64,000 nucleotides of DNA, from contig NZ_CP140772.1 in NCBI RefSeq assembly GCF_037893185.1, positions 4,154,001 through 4,218,000 of the forward strand. Reading direction: 5' to 3'. Each line of letters begins with the position of its first letter. The first letter of the stretch is position 1. The position numbers and the translations under genes are program-made. Below the pieces are notes generated by a model, which saw only the letters and a program-made list of their open reading frames with translations, searched no databases and was not told the DNA's origin. Source of the stretch: Chitinophaga sp. 180180018-3. Its GTDB lineage: Bacteria > Bacteroidota > Bacteroidia > Chitinophagales > Chitinophagaceae. This document shows, piece by piece, positions 1-8,305 of the stretch.

Positions 1-2
1 CC

Positions 3-584
3 CAAAATGATATTACCTGGATCTCCAGGGTTACTAAAGGGATGAAAATAAAGGTACTTGAGCGCAAAAAAATAACATCGGCTGATAAAAAGAATGGAAT
101 TTTAAAAGACTGGATCATCCGACTTGGCAACCCAAAGACCTGTAAAAAAAGTCCGGTGCAGCAGGCCAGAGTCATTAGTATTTATGATAAAAAGACCCAA
201 AAGAAGGTGCACTTACTCACTAACAATCAGACCTACGCTTGTTCTACCATTAGGAGATTGTACAAACAGAGATGGGATATAGAACTGCTATTCAAAAGAA
301 TTAAGCAGACCTCTCAATTAAGTAATTTTCTGGGAGACAATGAGAATGCCATTAGTATACAGGTATGGTGCGCTTTAATAAAAGATCTGCTTATAAAGAT
401 TGTGAAAGATCAATTAAAGCAACTGGGCTGCAGAATGTGGTCGTTTAGCAACCTGGCAGGTTTTCTAAGACTCCACCTCTCCACATACATTCTCCTAATT
501 AAATTTCTAACCGAACCGGAGAAAGCACTTCTTTGTAATAATAAAGATGCAGACTTTATACAACTGAAATTATTCTCTCCTTAG
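3..584 (+). CDS. IS4-type transposase, C-terminal part (cut by window edge)
   Basis: The reading frame is open from the first bases of the window, so the N-terminal half, including the first catalytic aspartates, lies outside. The visible 190 or so residues contain the IS4 family signature Y-x2-R-x3-E-x6-K (YKQRWDIELLFKRIK, about 250-310 nt), which carries the glutamate of the DDE catalytic triad. A hydrophobic, Lys-rich C-terminus follows, as usual for IS4 transposases that cut and paste the element. Base composition is more AT-rich than the flanking genes, which fits a mobile origin. The right end of the element probably lies shortly after the stop, near 590-615, but the terminal inverted repeat cannot be confirmed without the left end. 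Whether the gene is intact cannot be judged. Confidence 0.85.
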   Translation, partial: QNDITWISRVTKGMKIKVLERKKITSADKKNGILKDWIIRLGNPKTCKKSPVQQARVISIYDKKTQKKVHLLTNNQTYACSTIRRLYKQRWDIELLFKRIKQTSQLSNFLGDNENAISIQVWCALIKDLLIKIVKDQLKQLGCRMWSFSNLAGFLRLHLSTYILLIKFLTEPEKALLCNNKDADFIQLKLFSP

Positions 585-610
585 AAAAGGGGGCTTACTT
601 TTTAGAGGCA

Positions 611-673
611 CCCTGAGAATTGAATATTTGAAATACATAATTGCCGATTTAGGCAAATATTCAATTCTCAGGG
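611..673. repeat. Inverted repeat, 20-bp perfect arms
   Basis: Arms 611-630 and 654-673 are exact reverse complements separated by 23 nt. The spacer holds a smaller dyad (TTGCC 641-645 with GGCAA 652-656). It lies just downstream of the transposase. It may be a transcription terminator, the end of the insertion sequence, or a further member of the GAATT-rich hairpin family seen at 746, 13744 and 53042. Confidence 0.7.
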
Positions 674-745
674 CACTCATTCCCTATTTTGTTAAGCCCC
701 GAATCGTTAGGCTAAGATCTCTTAAATTTTCCCCGGACACTATAG

Positions 746-878
746 AATTAGGAATTGGGAATATAGAATTAAGAATTAATAGGAAGATTTTAGCGATTTA
801 TTATAGTAATGTGAAATATATAATAAATCGCTAAAATCTTCCTGTTAATTCTTAATTCTATATTCCCAATTCCTAATT
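746..878. repeat. Long inverted repeat with 60-nt arms (GAATT-rich hairpin)
   Basis: Arms 746-805 and 819-878 are reverse complements with one mismatch and a 13-nt loop. The outer part of the stem is built of GAATTAGGAATT / GAATTAAGAATT units. The loop-proximal part reads TAGCGATTTATTATA. The element lies in the 413-nt gene-free stretch between the transposase and the ter operon. A short open frame across it (628-834) is a by-product of the repeat. Nothing else recognisable was seen between 879 and 997. Confidence 0.85.
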
Positions 879-997
879 TAATCTTAAATTAGCTCAATAT
901 GCCTTATATTACCGTCAGGCCTCTATACAGCGGATTAACCCAATTGGTGTATGCCGGCAAAAGAGATGCGAATAAGAAAACACACCATTAAAAAATA

Positions 998-1696
998 ATG
1001 ATAAGATACCAACATTATTCATTTGATCTCTGGTTAACTTTAATAAAATCGAATCCTTTGTTTAAGCAAGAGAGGGCGCGTTTTTTTTATGATCATTTTA
1101 ACCGGCATCAGGTGACACAGGAAGAGGTGAACAGGATTTTCCGCAAGGTAGACCTGATGTGTAATGCCATCAATGAAAAAACAGGGGGGAATATAGATGC
1201 AGAAGAAATGTACCTGATGGTGATTAGTGAGATGAATAATAACGACAATGCTTTCGGAGATGTGGACCTTCCAGGATTGTATCGCGAAATGGAGGCACTG
1301 GTGATGAAATATCTGCCGATGGTATATTGTTCCGCAACTATCAGTACACTGAAACAACTCCGCGAACGCGGGGATACAAGTATCAGTTTGCTGAGCAACA
1401 CCGCCTTCATCAAAGGCAGTACCTTACGGCAGGTGTTGCAGCAACTGGGGCTGTACAGCTTCTTTGATTTCCAGCTGTATTCTGATGAAACCGGTATGTC
1501 GAAGCCTAACGAAGCAGTATTCCGGCTAATGCTGGAAAACGTTACAGCACTGCGAAAAACAGATATCATAGCACTGAAACAAATCGTTCATATAGGTGAT
1601 AACGAAAAAGCAGATATCTACGGAGCCGGCAGGATCGGGATTGACACATGGCTGATTAACTCCAACAATAAATGTATTTCAAGTATTCTTAACTGA
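998..1696 (+). CDS. HAD-superfamily hydrolase of the Ter module
   Basis: The 232-residue protein has the HAD phosphohydrolase motifs in order: motif I FDLWLTL with the nucleophile Asp10, motif II LLSN (Ser133), motif III Lys169 (GMSKP), and motif IV GDNEKAD (Asp201, Asp206). The usual second aspartate of motif I (DxD) is Trp12, as in haloacid-dehalogenase-like members, so phosphatase activity is not assured. Its stop overlaps the start of the phosphoribosyltransferase gene by one base (TGATG), which indicates translational coupling. HAD and phosphoribosyltransferase genes next to terD/telA are known from bacterial Ter stress systems, where they are proposed to make or process a nucleotide-like metabolite. 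That role is inferred from context. Confidence 0.85.
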   Translation: MIRYQHYSFDLWLTLIKSNPLFKQERARFFYDHFNRHQVTQEEVNRIFRKVDLMCNAINEKTGGNIDAEEMYLMVISEMNNNDNAFGDVDLPGLYREMEALVMKYLPMVYCSATISTLKQLRERGDTSISLLSNTAFIKGSTLRQVLQQLGLYSFFDFQLYSDETGMSKPNEAVFRLMLENVTALRKTDIIALKQIVHIGDNEKADIYGAGRIGIDTWLINSNNKCISSILN

Positions 1697-2541
1697 TGAT
1701 GAACACCACCTATTCATTGCACAAAATTTCTGATCCCGGCTACTTTGGCTTTAGTCCCGATGACTATAGCCGTTTCAAATTTGGTGACGAAGGAATTGCT
1801 GAAAAATTCGGCACCAGCCTGGCAGAAGGATTTATCCGGCACCACCTGGAGGGCAAGCCTGTAGCTCAGTACGTAGTAGTATCCAGCCCCTACTCTTTTA
1901 TTCCAACTGCCACTTTTGCCATGAAAAACTATTTTGTTTTCCGGGTAAACCGATGGCTGGCGGAACATGGATTTCCGGTATTGCAGGAAACCAAGGTACA
2001 CCGTACCATTACCTATAAGGAAGACTATGGCGAACTGGACGCTGAACAACGCCTGAAACTGATCGGGAACGATTCATTCCATATCGATAAGGCCTTCCTG
2101 GAAGGGAAAAAGGTATTGTTTCTTGATGATATCAGGATCACGGGCGGACATGAAAAGATGATCATGAAAATGGTGTCTACCTACCAGCTCACCAACGAGA
2201 TCTGGCTGCTCTATTTCGCCGAACTGGTGAATAAGAATATACACCCCAATATAGAAAACTACCTGAATTATCACCATGTAAAGTCGATATTCCACCTGGA
2301 AAGTATTATCCAGGGCGAACGGTTCTTCATCAATACCCGCCTGGTAAAGTACATACTGAACTATGATTATGAATCCTTTTGTATCTTCCTTCAGAATCAA
2401 TCGGACAAATTCATAACATTATTATATAATATGTCGCTGGGAAATGGTTATCATACCATTGACGCTTACCAGAAAAACATTAATTTTATTCATAATTACT
2501 TATTCAACAGTAAACATAAAAGCATACAACATGGCAATTAA
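1696..2541 (+). CDS. Phosphoribosyltransferase-family protein of the Ter module
   Basis: The 281-residue protein carries a type I phosphoribosyltransferase PRPP-binding loop at residues 141-151 (LFLDDIRITGG): two acidic residues followed by the Thr-Gly-Gly turn that holds the PRPP phosphate. The remainder has no recognised substrate domain. It is coupled to the HAD gene upstream. Its last 11 bases overlap the start of the first terD gene, so the genes are one transcript. In Ter systems such enzymes are thought to cooperate with the HAD protein in a nucleoside-like pathway. The substrate is unknown. The ATP-grasp and CitE-like partners often found in the same module are absent from this window. 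Confidence 0.8.
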   Translation: MMNTTYSLHKISDPGYFGFSPDDYSRFKFGDEGIAEKFGTSLAEGFIRHHLEGKPVAQYVVVSSPYSFIPTATFAMKNYFVFRVNRWLAEHGFPVLQETKVHRTITYKEDYGELDAEQRLKLIGNDSFHIDKAFLEGKKVLFLDDIRITGGHEKMIMKMVSTYQLTNEIWLLYFAELVNKNIHPNIENYLNYHHVKSIFHLESIIQGERFFINTRLVKYILNYDYESFCIFLQNQSDKFITLLYNMSLGNGYHTIDAYQKNINFIHNYLFNSKHKSIQHGN

Positions 2542-3085
2542 CTTGCAAAAGGGACAGCGGCAGGCGATTAATGCGCCTAAATTTACTATCGGATTGGGGT
2601 GGGACGCCAATGCTTCTTCAACCGGGACTGCTTTCGACCTGGATGCTTCCATTTTTATAATGGGCGACAACAAAAAAATACTGTCAGATCAGCATTTTGT
2701 TTTTTACAATAACCTTGTTTCTCCTGATGGCGCGGTAGAGCATACCGGTGATAACCTTACGGGTGATGGTGCGGGAGATGACGAACAGATAAAGATCGAC
2801 CTGTCTAAAATCGATGGCAGAGTTGCCGAATTATGTGTAGTAGTTACCATTCACGAAGCGGAAGCCAGAAGGCAGAACTTCGGCCAGGTAAGGAATTCCT
2901 ATATACGTGTATTCGATGCCGTTACTAACGAGGTGATCCTGAAATATGAACTGGAAGAAGATTTTTCCATTGAAACAGCTGTGGAATTCGGCAGGATCTA
3001 CCGGCGTAACGACGAATGGAAATTTGAGGCCGTAGGCGTTGGCATGAAAGGTGGTCTGCAGGACTATCTGAATAAATATAACTAA
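2531..3085 (+). CDS. terD: TerD-family calcium-binding stress protein 1
   Basis: The 184-residue protein begins at the ATG at 2531 (MAINLQKGQ), matching the family's usual N-terminus; an upstream in-frame ATG at 2444 lies inside the preceding gene. It shows the TerD fold markers: GLGWDA near residue 20, FDLDAS, and the acidic calcium-binding run HTGDNLTGDG-GDDE. TerD proteins are cytoplasmic Ca2+-binding proteins of tellurite, phage and colicin resistance and general stress response. The ATGGCAATTAA start is shared with the stop of the phosphoribosyltransferase gene. A second TerD paralogue follows after 20 nt. Confidence 0.93.
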   Translation: MAINLQKGQRQAINAPKFTIGLGWDANASSTGTAFDLDASIFIMGDNKKILSDQHFVFYNNLVSPDGAVEHTGDNLTGDGAGDDEQIKIDLSKIDGRVAELCVVVTIHEAEARRQNFGQVRNSYIRVFDAVTNEVILKYELEEDFSIETAVEFGRIYRRNDEWKFEAVGVGMKGGLQDYLNKYN

Positions 3086-3105
3086 TCTTAAAAACCATAT
3101 CCCAC

Positions 3106-3720
3106 ATGGCAATAGATCTTCAAAAAGGACAGCGTATCAGCCTGGAAAAATCCAATGGCAGCAAGTTACAGCATGTTTGTGTAGGTATCAACTGGGGCGC
3201 CATTGAAAAAAAGGCCCTCTTTGGTTTGAGCAAAACCAAGGAAGCGGTAGACCTGGACGCCAGCTGCGCCCTTTTCAATGAACAAAAGCAATTACAGGAA
3301 GTAGTATATTTTGGCAACCTGAGATCAAAGGACAGTGCAGTTATGCATAGTGGCGACGATCTGACGGGTGACCTGGATGGCAACGACGGGCTCGACAATG
3401 AGGTGATCACCCTCGATCTGTCGCGCATCAACCCGGCTGTCAGCTATGTGGCATTTGTGCTAAACAGCTTCAGGGGCCACGATTTCGGCATTATTCCCTT
3501 CGCTTCTATCCGCATCTACGAAGGCACGCCTTCCCGCGTGAACGAAGTATTCGCCAAATACGACATTGCCGGTAACTCGGGCTTTGCAGGACATGTATCT
3601 ATGATCATGGGCGTATTTTACAAGAAGAATGGCGAATGGAAATTCAATGCCATCGGCGAACCTACAAAAGATAAAAAACTGCAGGAAACCGTGAATACCG
3701 TGGCGATGAATTACCTGTAG
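3106..3720 (+). CDS. terD: TerD-family calcium-binding stress protein 2
   Basis: This 204-residue paralogue of the preceding protein starts with a similar N-terminus (MAIDLQKGQ). It has GINWGA, VDLDAS and the acidic loop HSGDDLTGDLDGNDGLDNE, which match the TerD calcium sites. An insertion after GINWG (EKKALFGLSKTK) distinguishes it from copy 1 and resembles the TerZ/TerE branch. Its position directly after copy 1 suggests an ancient tandem duplication within the operon. Different Ca2+ affinities or a hetero-oligomer are possible but not shown by sequence. Confidence 0.92.
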   Translation: MAIDLQKGQRISLEKSNGSKLQHVCVGINWGAIEKKALFGLSKTKEAVDLDASCALFNEQKQLQEVVYFGNLRSKDSAVMHSGDDLTGDLDGNDGLDNEVITLDLSRINPAVSYVAFVLNSFRGHDFGIIPFASIRIYEGTPSRVNEVFAKYDIAGNSGFAGHVSMIMGVFYKKNGEWKFNAIGEPTKDKKLQETVNTVAMNYL

Positions 3721-3763
3721 AAATGCCTGTGTAACATCATCTTAACCGTATAATCAAATACTG

Positions 3764-4867
3764 ATGGAAACAAATCCAATTACCCCCACCGATCAGACAC
3801 TTCCCATGGTGAGAATGGACAAGGAAGGTAATGTTAATACTTCCGGTCTTACTCCCGCCGAAACCCAGAAATACGGGGATCTGAACAAATCCCTGGTTAC
3901 GTCTGATGTTAACTCCATCCTGAATTATGGCACTGAGATACAGAATTCAATGGAGAAATACAGCAATGAGTTTCTGACTTCTGTTCGTACTTATAACTCC
4001 GGCGAAGTGGGCGGCCTGATCAACGACCTGCTGACCGAGTTGAATTATATCGACGTGGACGAGCTTAACCAGAGCGGCTTTAAGAGCTTCCTCTCAAAAG
4101 TGCCGTTCCTGAAGAAAATAGTTTTCGACGCGCAAAAGCTTTTCCAGAAATACGATACCGTTATCAGCAACGTCGATAAGATCACCAATAAGATCAAGGC
4201 TGGCCGTATCAATTCGCTGAAAGACAATTCTTCCCTGCAAACGATGTTCGACAGCAATGTTTCTTACATTAAGCAGATGGAAGACCTGATTGTTTCCGGG
4301 CAGCTGAAATACAACGAACTGACGGAGAAACTGGCGGAAATGGAAGCCAATGCAGGCAACTACAACGATTATGAAATTGCGGATCTGAGAGATTTCGTTA
4401 CCCGCCTCGATAAAAGGCTGGCCGATATGAAGATCGTCCGCTTCATTATGCTGCAATCGCTCGCCCAGATCAGGGTGGTGCAAAACAATAACACTTCCAT
4501 CGCGGAGAAGGCGCAGTCGATCGTTTCCACTACCATCCCTGTATGGAAAAACCAGCTGACCATCGCAGTGGCCCTGCAACGACAGAAAGCCAATGTGGAA
4601 ATGCAGCGCAAGGTGTCTGAAACCACCAATACTATCCTGCAGAAAAATGCCGAGCTGCTGAAACAGAACAGCATTGAAGTAGCGAGGGAGAATGAAAAAA
4701 CAGTGGTATCTATCGATACCCTGAAGCGAACTACCGCATCGCTGATCGAAACACTGAACGAGGTGAAGAAAATCCACGAACAGGGTACCGAAAACAGGAA
4801 AGCACTGAATGGTGAACTGCAGAACCTGGAAACCGAACTGAAGAAAAATGTGACAAACGTTCGCTAA
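3764..4867 (+). CDS. telA: TelA-family toxic anion resistance protein
   Basis: The 367-residue, almost wholly alpha-helical cytoplasmic protein matches the TelA/KlaA family of tellurite resistance proteins. Features include an N-terminal flexible segment, a helical core (about 80-300) with the conserved VSTTIPVWKNQL segment near residue 250, and a charged coiled-coil C-terminus. TelA proteins are common partners of TerD in stress and metal-resistance operons and are thought to act at the membrane or on surface-associated processes; the biochemical activity is not established. The gene follows terD2 by 43 nt in the same direction and is followed after 14 nt by an uncharacterised gene. Confidence 0.9.
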   Translation: METNPITPTDQTLPMVRMDKEGNVNTSGLTPAETQKYGDLNKSLVTSDVNSILNYGTEIQNSMEKYSNEFLTSVRTYNSGEVGGLINDLLTELNYIDVDELNQSGFKSFLSKVPFLKKIVFDAQKLFQKYDTVISNVDKITNKIKAGRINSLKDNSSLQTMFDSNVSYIKQMEDLIVSGQLKYNELTEKLAEMEANAGNYNDYEIADLRDFVTRLDKRLADMKIVRFIMLQSLAQIRVVQNNNTSIAEKAQSIVSTTIPVWKNQLTIAVALQRQKANVEMQRKVSETTNTILQKNAELLKQNSIEVARENEKTVVSIDTLKRTTASLIETLNEVKKIHEQGTENRKALNGELQNLETELKKNVTNVR

Positions 4868-4881
4868 CTTTGCCGGAAGTG

Positions 4882-5844
4882 ATGGAGGATAACCTGGCTA
4901 CGATATTAAACGAATCAAATAAAACGATCAGCAAATTACAGTTGCTGTCTACTTATTTTGAAGACGAGATTATTTACAAGATATATCTCAGAAGCCAGGT
5001 TGTCCATAAACTGTTCGAAACCAACCAGGAGCTCGACATCAATAAGCTGGAGCTTTTTCATCTCCAGTACACCACTTCCGTCATTGAGCTGCTGAAGAAA
5101 ATCAAAAGCAGCAACGAGCGGAATGTGAGCCTGATCTTTGATGAAATACAAATCAACAAAGACCTGATCGGCTCTCTGAATGATTCCGTTTTTTCAGAGA
5201 AGAATTTCAATCTCGACAAACAAAAACAATCCCTGAAGATTAACCTGTCGCTGAGAAGACTGTTCCAGGTGTTATCCGATAACAGCGAGGAATATCCCTT
5301 TTCCAAGAACATCAATGCTTTCAGCGCCAGGTTTTCACAGGATTTCTACTACGATATCTCCCCCGAACTGCTCGATGAGCTCATCAAATTCAATCCCGAC
5401 GAGGTATACCGGAACAGCAATGCCATCATCCACCGGAAACTGATGGGGCTGTTGTGTAAGATTGATTTCAGGTCCGAATTCTTCTGCGGCCTCAGGGCCG
5501 GTAACCAGATACTGGAGGTATACCGCCTCCCTGGGCTCGACCGGTACTTCCTGTTCTTTCCATCGAAAAATATGTTTCTTTTCTGCGATCTTTCTAAAAT
5601 CACGGAGGTAGACTGGACGAATACCCTGTCGAAGAAAACCAGGCTGATACAGGAGCTTTCCGATAAGAACGATAACCTCATGAGCCGGGCGAATGCCCTC
5701 AAGATTGCGATCCCGGACAATGTGAGGACGGTGCTGAATGAGTACTATGAAAAGATCTCCGACGTGGATTTCCTCCAGCAGATCGGTACCTTCGATGTAC
5801 AAACGAACATCCTCAGAACGATGCTCAACACCAATTCGCTATAA
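4882..5844 (+). CDS. Uncharacterised helical protein at the end of the ter operon
   Basis: No family was recognised. The 320-residue product is soluble, without signal peptide or membrane segment. The N-terminal 150 residues are predicted helical and rich in Leu, Lys and Asn. A middle part (about 160-245) is more beta-like with aromatic runs (YRLPGLDRYFLFFPSKNMFLF). The C-terminus is helical again. The ATG at 4882 is preferred over the TTG at 4870. The 14-nt gap to telA makes it part of the ter operon, which suggests a TelA/TerD partner or effector. A hairpin ends the region just after its stop. Confidence 0.75.
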   Translation: MEDNLATILNESNKTISKLQLLSTYFEDEIIYKIYLRSQVVHKLFETNQELDINKLELFHLQYTTSVIELLKKIKSSNERNVSLIFDEIQINKDLIGSLNDSVFSEKNFNLDKQKQSLKINLSLRRLFQVLSDNSEEYPFSKNINAFSARFSQDFYYDISPELLDELIKFNPDEVYRNSNAIIHRKLMGLLCKIDFRSEFFCGLRAGNQILEVYRLPGLDRYFLFFPSKNMFLFCDLSKITEVDWTNTLSKKTRLIQELSDKNDNLMSRANALKIAIPDNVRTVLNEYYEKISDVDFLQQIGTFDVQTNILRTMLNTNSL

Positions 5845-5852
5845 CCCGGCGT

Positions 5853-5880
5853 AAAAAAAACGCCAGTCCGCAGACTGGCG
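5853..5880 (-). terminator. Intrinsic terminator of terC (convergent gap)
   Basis: A perfect 7-bp stem (5861-5867 with 5874-5880, CGCCAGT/ACTGGCG) is followed on the minus strand by eight T residues (A-run 5853-5860). This is a textbook rho-independent terminator for the minus-strand terC gene. The hairpin may also slow transcription from the ter operon on the other strand. Confidence 0.85.
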
Positions 5881-5907
5881 CTATAAAAATCTCTGTTTCC
5901 GTTAAGA

Positions 5908-6702
5908 CTACTCTTTTGCTTTAGCAGCAGTATTGCTCCTCTTGGGCACATTCAGCAGGGCCGACGTAACGATCGGCACAATGAATATGGCCACGGTCAG
6001 GATGGAAGTAAGCACATCGGCCTGGGAGCTCTCCAGGAAACGGGTAAGGCCGGATTCCGGGAAGAAATGTTCGTAAATGGAAAGCGTCAGTTTTATGCCC
6101 AGGATGCCAATTACGATAAAGGCTGCCGCCTCCAGAAAGGCGAATTTCGTCATCAGTCGCACGAAAGCCTGTGCCACAAACCGCATGGCGAGGATCCCGA
6201 TAAACACTCCGAGGCAAACGAGGATAATATTGTCCGTAAAGGCTACCGCCGCAAAGATATTGTCAATGGAAAAAGCCATATCCATCAGCTCTACCAGGGC
6301 CACTGTAGCCCAGAAGGGGCCAATAGCACCCACGGTGCTTTTATAGAGCCAGTTCTTTCCTTTATCTATATTCTCCTCCTCTTCTTCCTTATCTCCCTTC
6401 GACTTCTGTTCTTTCCACCAGCTATAAGTCAGGTACAACAGGTAAAGACCGCCGATTGGCTTGAGCCACCAGATTTTGATAAGGAAAGATGCAAACACCA
6501 TGGCTAACCCACGAAACAGATAAGCCCCGAGAATACCATATTTAAGGGCACGATCACGTTGCTTTTCCGGCAAATCCATTACCATAGTAGCCAGTACAGC
6601 TGCATTATCTACCGACAACAAGCTCTCAATAATAATAAGATTGCCCACAACTATCAGGCTGGGTATGGGATTGTCAATGATGTGCTGAATCAATTCATTC
6701 AT
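5908..6702 (-). CDS. terC: TerC-family integral membrane protein
   Basis: The 264-residue protein has seven or so hydrophobic helices and the TerC family motifs: an acidic pair early in the protein (ESLLSVDNA, helix 1) and again mid-protein (ELMDMAFSIDNIFA). Between them lies a strongly charged cytoplasmic loop (KGDKEEEEEN, about residue 100). TerC proteins export or handle metal ions, notably manganese in characterised bacterial members, and link to the Ter system. The gene is convergent with the ter operon and ends in its own intrinsic terminator, so it is regulated separately but is plausibly the membrane component of the same response. Confidence 0.92.
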   Translation of the reverse strand: MNELIQHIIDNPIPSLIVVGNLIIIESLLSVDNAAVLATMVMDLPEKQRDRALKYGILGAYLFRGLAMVFASFLIKIWWLKPIGGLYLLYLTYSWWKEQKSKGDKEEEEENIDKGKNWLYKSTVGAIGPFWATVALVELMDMAFSIDNIFAAVAFTDNIILVCLGVFIGILAMRFVAQAFVRLMTKFAFLEAAAFIVIGILGIKLTLSIYEHFFPESGLTRFLESSQADVLTSILTVAIFIVPIVTSALLNVPKRSNTAAKAKE

Positions 6703-6990
6703 TTGGCGTTAGTTTTATATAGGTTTCTACTTGTTGACAATGCGTGTAAATAGTTGGGCAACAGCGTAAAAATCGGGGCAAATATATATACAAATAATTG
6801 ATAGAAAAATAGTACAGCCGGTTAACCTTCCCCAGGCTTCCACCCGGATGCCTGACTTTTAACATTATATAACAATCCGCAACGCCCTCTGGCATACTTT
6901 TATCATCATACCCTGTAAACCGGCTGGCTTCAATGGCTGCAGCGTTGGGCCTTACGGAAACAAAGCCATATCAAATCAAATTTCAGCATC

Positions 6991-7128
6991 ATGAAAACGT
7001 TAAAATATCTCATCATCGCCCTGGTGCTTGCGGCCGGGTTTACCAGCTGTGTGGTTGAACAAGATGGATATTACCGCCCGTATTATCATCATCACCACCA
7101 TCATCACTACCGTTATTACGGATATTAA
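6991..7128 (+). CDS. His/Tyr-rich mini-lipoprotein
   Basis: This 45-codon frame encodes a short Sec signal with a lipobox (AGFTSC, Cys20), so the mature peptide is only 26 residues and lipid-anchored. The mature part is dominated by Tyr and His: a YYRPYY segment, seven consecutive histidines, and a YRYYGY tail. Nothing beyond a signal peptide and this tail is present, and no family was recognised. A strong hairpin terminator follows the stop, which supports it being an expressed unit. A run of seven histidines would bind divalent metals, and the gene lies beside terC, so metal capture at the envelope is a reasonable guess. The 288 nt between terC and this gene show no other feature. Confidence 0.7.
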   Translation: MKTLKYLIIALVLAAGFTSCVVEQDGYYRPYYHHHHHHHYRYYGY

Positions 7129-7149
7129 CAAGCATTGTCAGGTTTTAGT

Positions 7150-7203
7150 AAATGCAGCGGAGATCACATCATATTGTTATAATGTGGTCTTCGCTGCATT
7201 TTT
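7150..7203 (+). terminator. Hairpin terminator after the mini-lipoprotein gene
   Basis: Arms 7150-7172 and 7179-7201 pair over 23 positions with two mismatches (AAATGCAGCG...CGCTGCATTT), followed by T residues. It lies 21 nt after the stop of the 45-codon gene. Confidence 0.8.
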
Positions 7204-7265
7204 GCTGTTAGCTGTAAGCTGACTGCTGTTTCTTATCTTTACACGCTATAATTCCCAATGTACTC

Positions 7266-8303
7266 ATGAAAAAACCTATTACCGGTAAAAACATTTACCG
7301 CCAGCTAATCGCCGATCTTATTGGCAAAGACTCTTATCGCGGTGTTACGCTCACCTATTCCTGGCTGGCCAACCAGTTCGGGCATTTTTCCCTTGGCTTT
7401 ATCCCTACTTTTATTGGCTTCCTGATACTGAAAAAATACTATCCGGAAGACCGGGCGGCCTTAAAGGCAGCCTGGATTATCAGTGCTATATGGCTGACTT
7501 TCGAGATATTTAATTTTCTGGGGCCATTACTGTTCACCAAGCTGGGAAATATGAAAAAGACCTATGTATTCCAGCCGGCCTGGGGCAATATTGCTTTTGA
7601 TACCATTACCGACCTTTCTTTTTTCTGGGTGGGGGCTTTTATCTCTTCTATGCTTTGTGGTTTCACCCCTACGGCGTTGATGGTAGTGGTGGTACTTACG
7701 GTGCTGATGATATACCCGGCGTATTACTGGTATCTTACCAAAATGTACCTGCAGGCGCCCTCCTACCCGTTTCAGTTCCGTTTAAGTCAATGGAATACTG
7801 AAAAGATCCCGGAAGAAGACATCGACCTGGTGCGCCGTTTCCTGGATAACAAGGACCAGGGCATGCACCTCTTTGTATTTGGCCCCAAAAAAAGCGGCAA
7901 AACAAGTCTGAGTGTGGCCATTGCTACGGAGCTGTCTATACGCCATCACTCCGCCGTATATACGTCGGCCATGAAATTGTATTGCATGTTCTTTGAGCAG
8001 GACGAGCATGCTTCCGAAGATGTGCTGTGGACCTGGCGTAAGGCTTCTATCCTCGTGATAGATGATATCAATCCCGGCGCCCCTATCAAAGACGACCTGA
8101 TTACGCCGGAACGTTTTCTCAACTTTGTGGACACCTTTTCTACCAACGATATCAACAGAACTGTGTTGAAACAGACCAATGTAATCTGGGTACTGGGCGA
8201 CGACGACGACGCCCGCAAACTATCCGATCGCTGGCAGGGCATGCTGATGAGCATTGGCGTACCTACGGAGAAAATGCTCTCTCTCAACCTGCAGCTGAAC
8301 TGA
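7266..8303 (+). CDS. Membrane-anchored P-loop (AAA-like) ATPase, uncharacterised
   Basis: The 345-residue protein joins two parts. Residues 30-160 hold about four hydrophobic helices, including the segments around 44-55, 68-90, 118-130 and 135-157. Residues 185-345 form a cytoplasmic nucleotide-binding domain with Walker A GPKKSGKTS (206-214), Walker B ILVIDDIN (262-268) and a later strand NVIWVLGD resembling an AAA+ sensor 1. It is not an ABC protein, since no LSGGQ motif is present. A TATCTTTA -7-like element at 7234-7241 precedes the start. The convergent PAS-LuxR gene ends 2 nt away. I do not recognise a characterised homologue. A membrane-tethered signalling or remodelling ATPase is the most that can be said. 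Confidence 0.7.
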   Translation: MKKPITGKNIYRQLIADLIGKDSYRGVTLTYSWLANQFGHFSLGFIPTFIGFLILKKYYPEDRAALKAAWIISAIWLTFEIFNFLGPLLFTKLGNMKKTYVFQPAWGNIAFDTITDLSFFWVGAFISSMLCGFTPTALMVVVVLTVLMIYPAYYWYLTKMYLQAPSYPFQFRLSQWNTEKIPEEDIDLVRRFLDNKDQGMHLFVFGPKKSGKTSLSVAIATELSIRHHSAVYTSAMKLYCMFFEQDEHASEDVLWTWRKASILVIDDINPGAPIKDDLITPERFLNFVDTFSTNDINRTVLKQTNVIWVLGDDDDARKLSDRWQGMLMSIGVPTEKMLSLNLQLN

Positions 8304-8305
8304 GT

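Noticed and set aside
628..834. 68-codon frame on the plus strand
   Set aside because: It runs through both inverted repeats at 611-673 and 746-878 and has a composition dictated by them; no protein features are visible.
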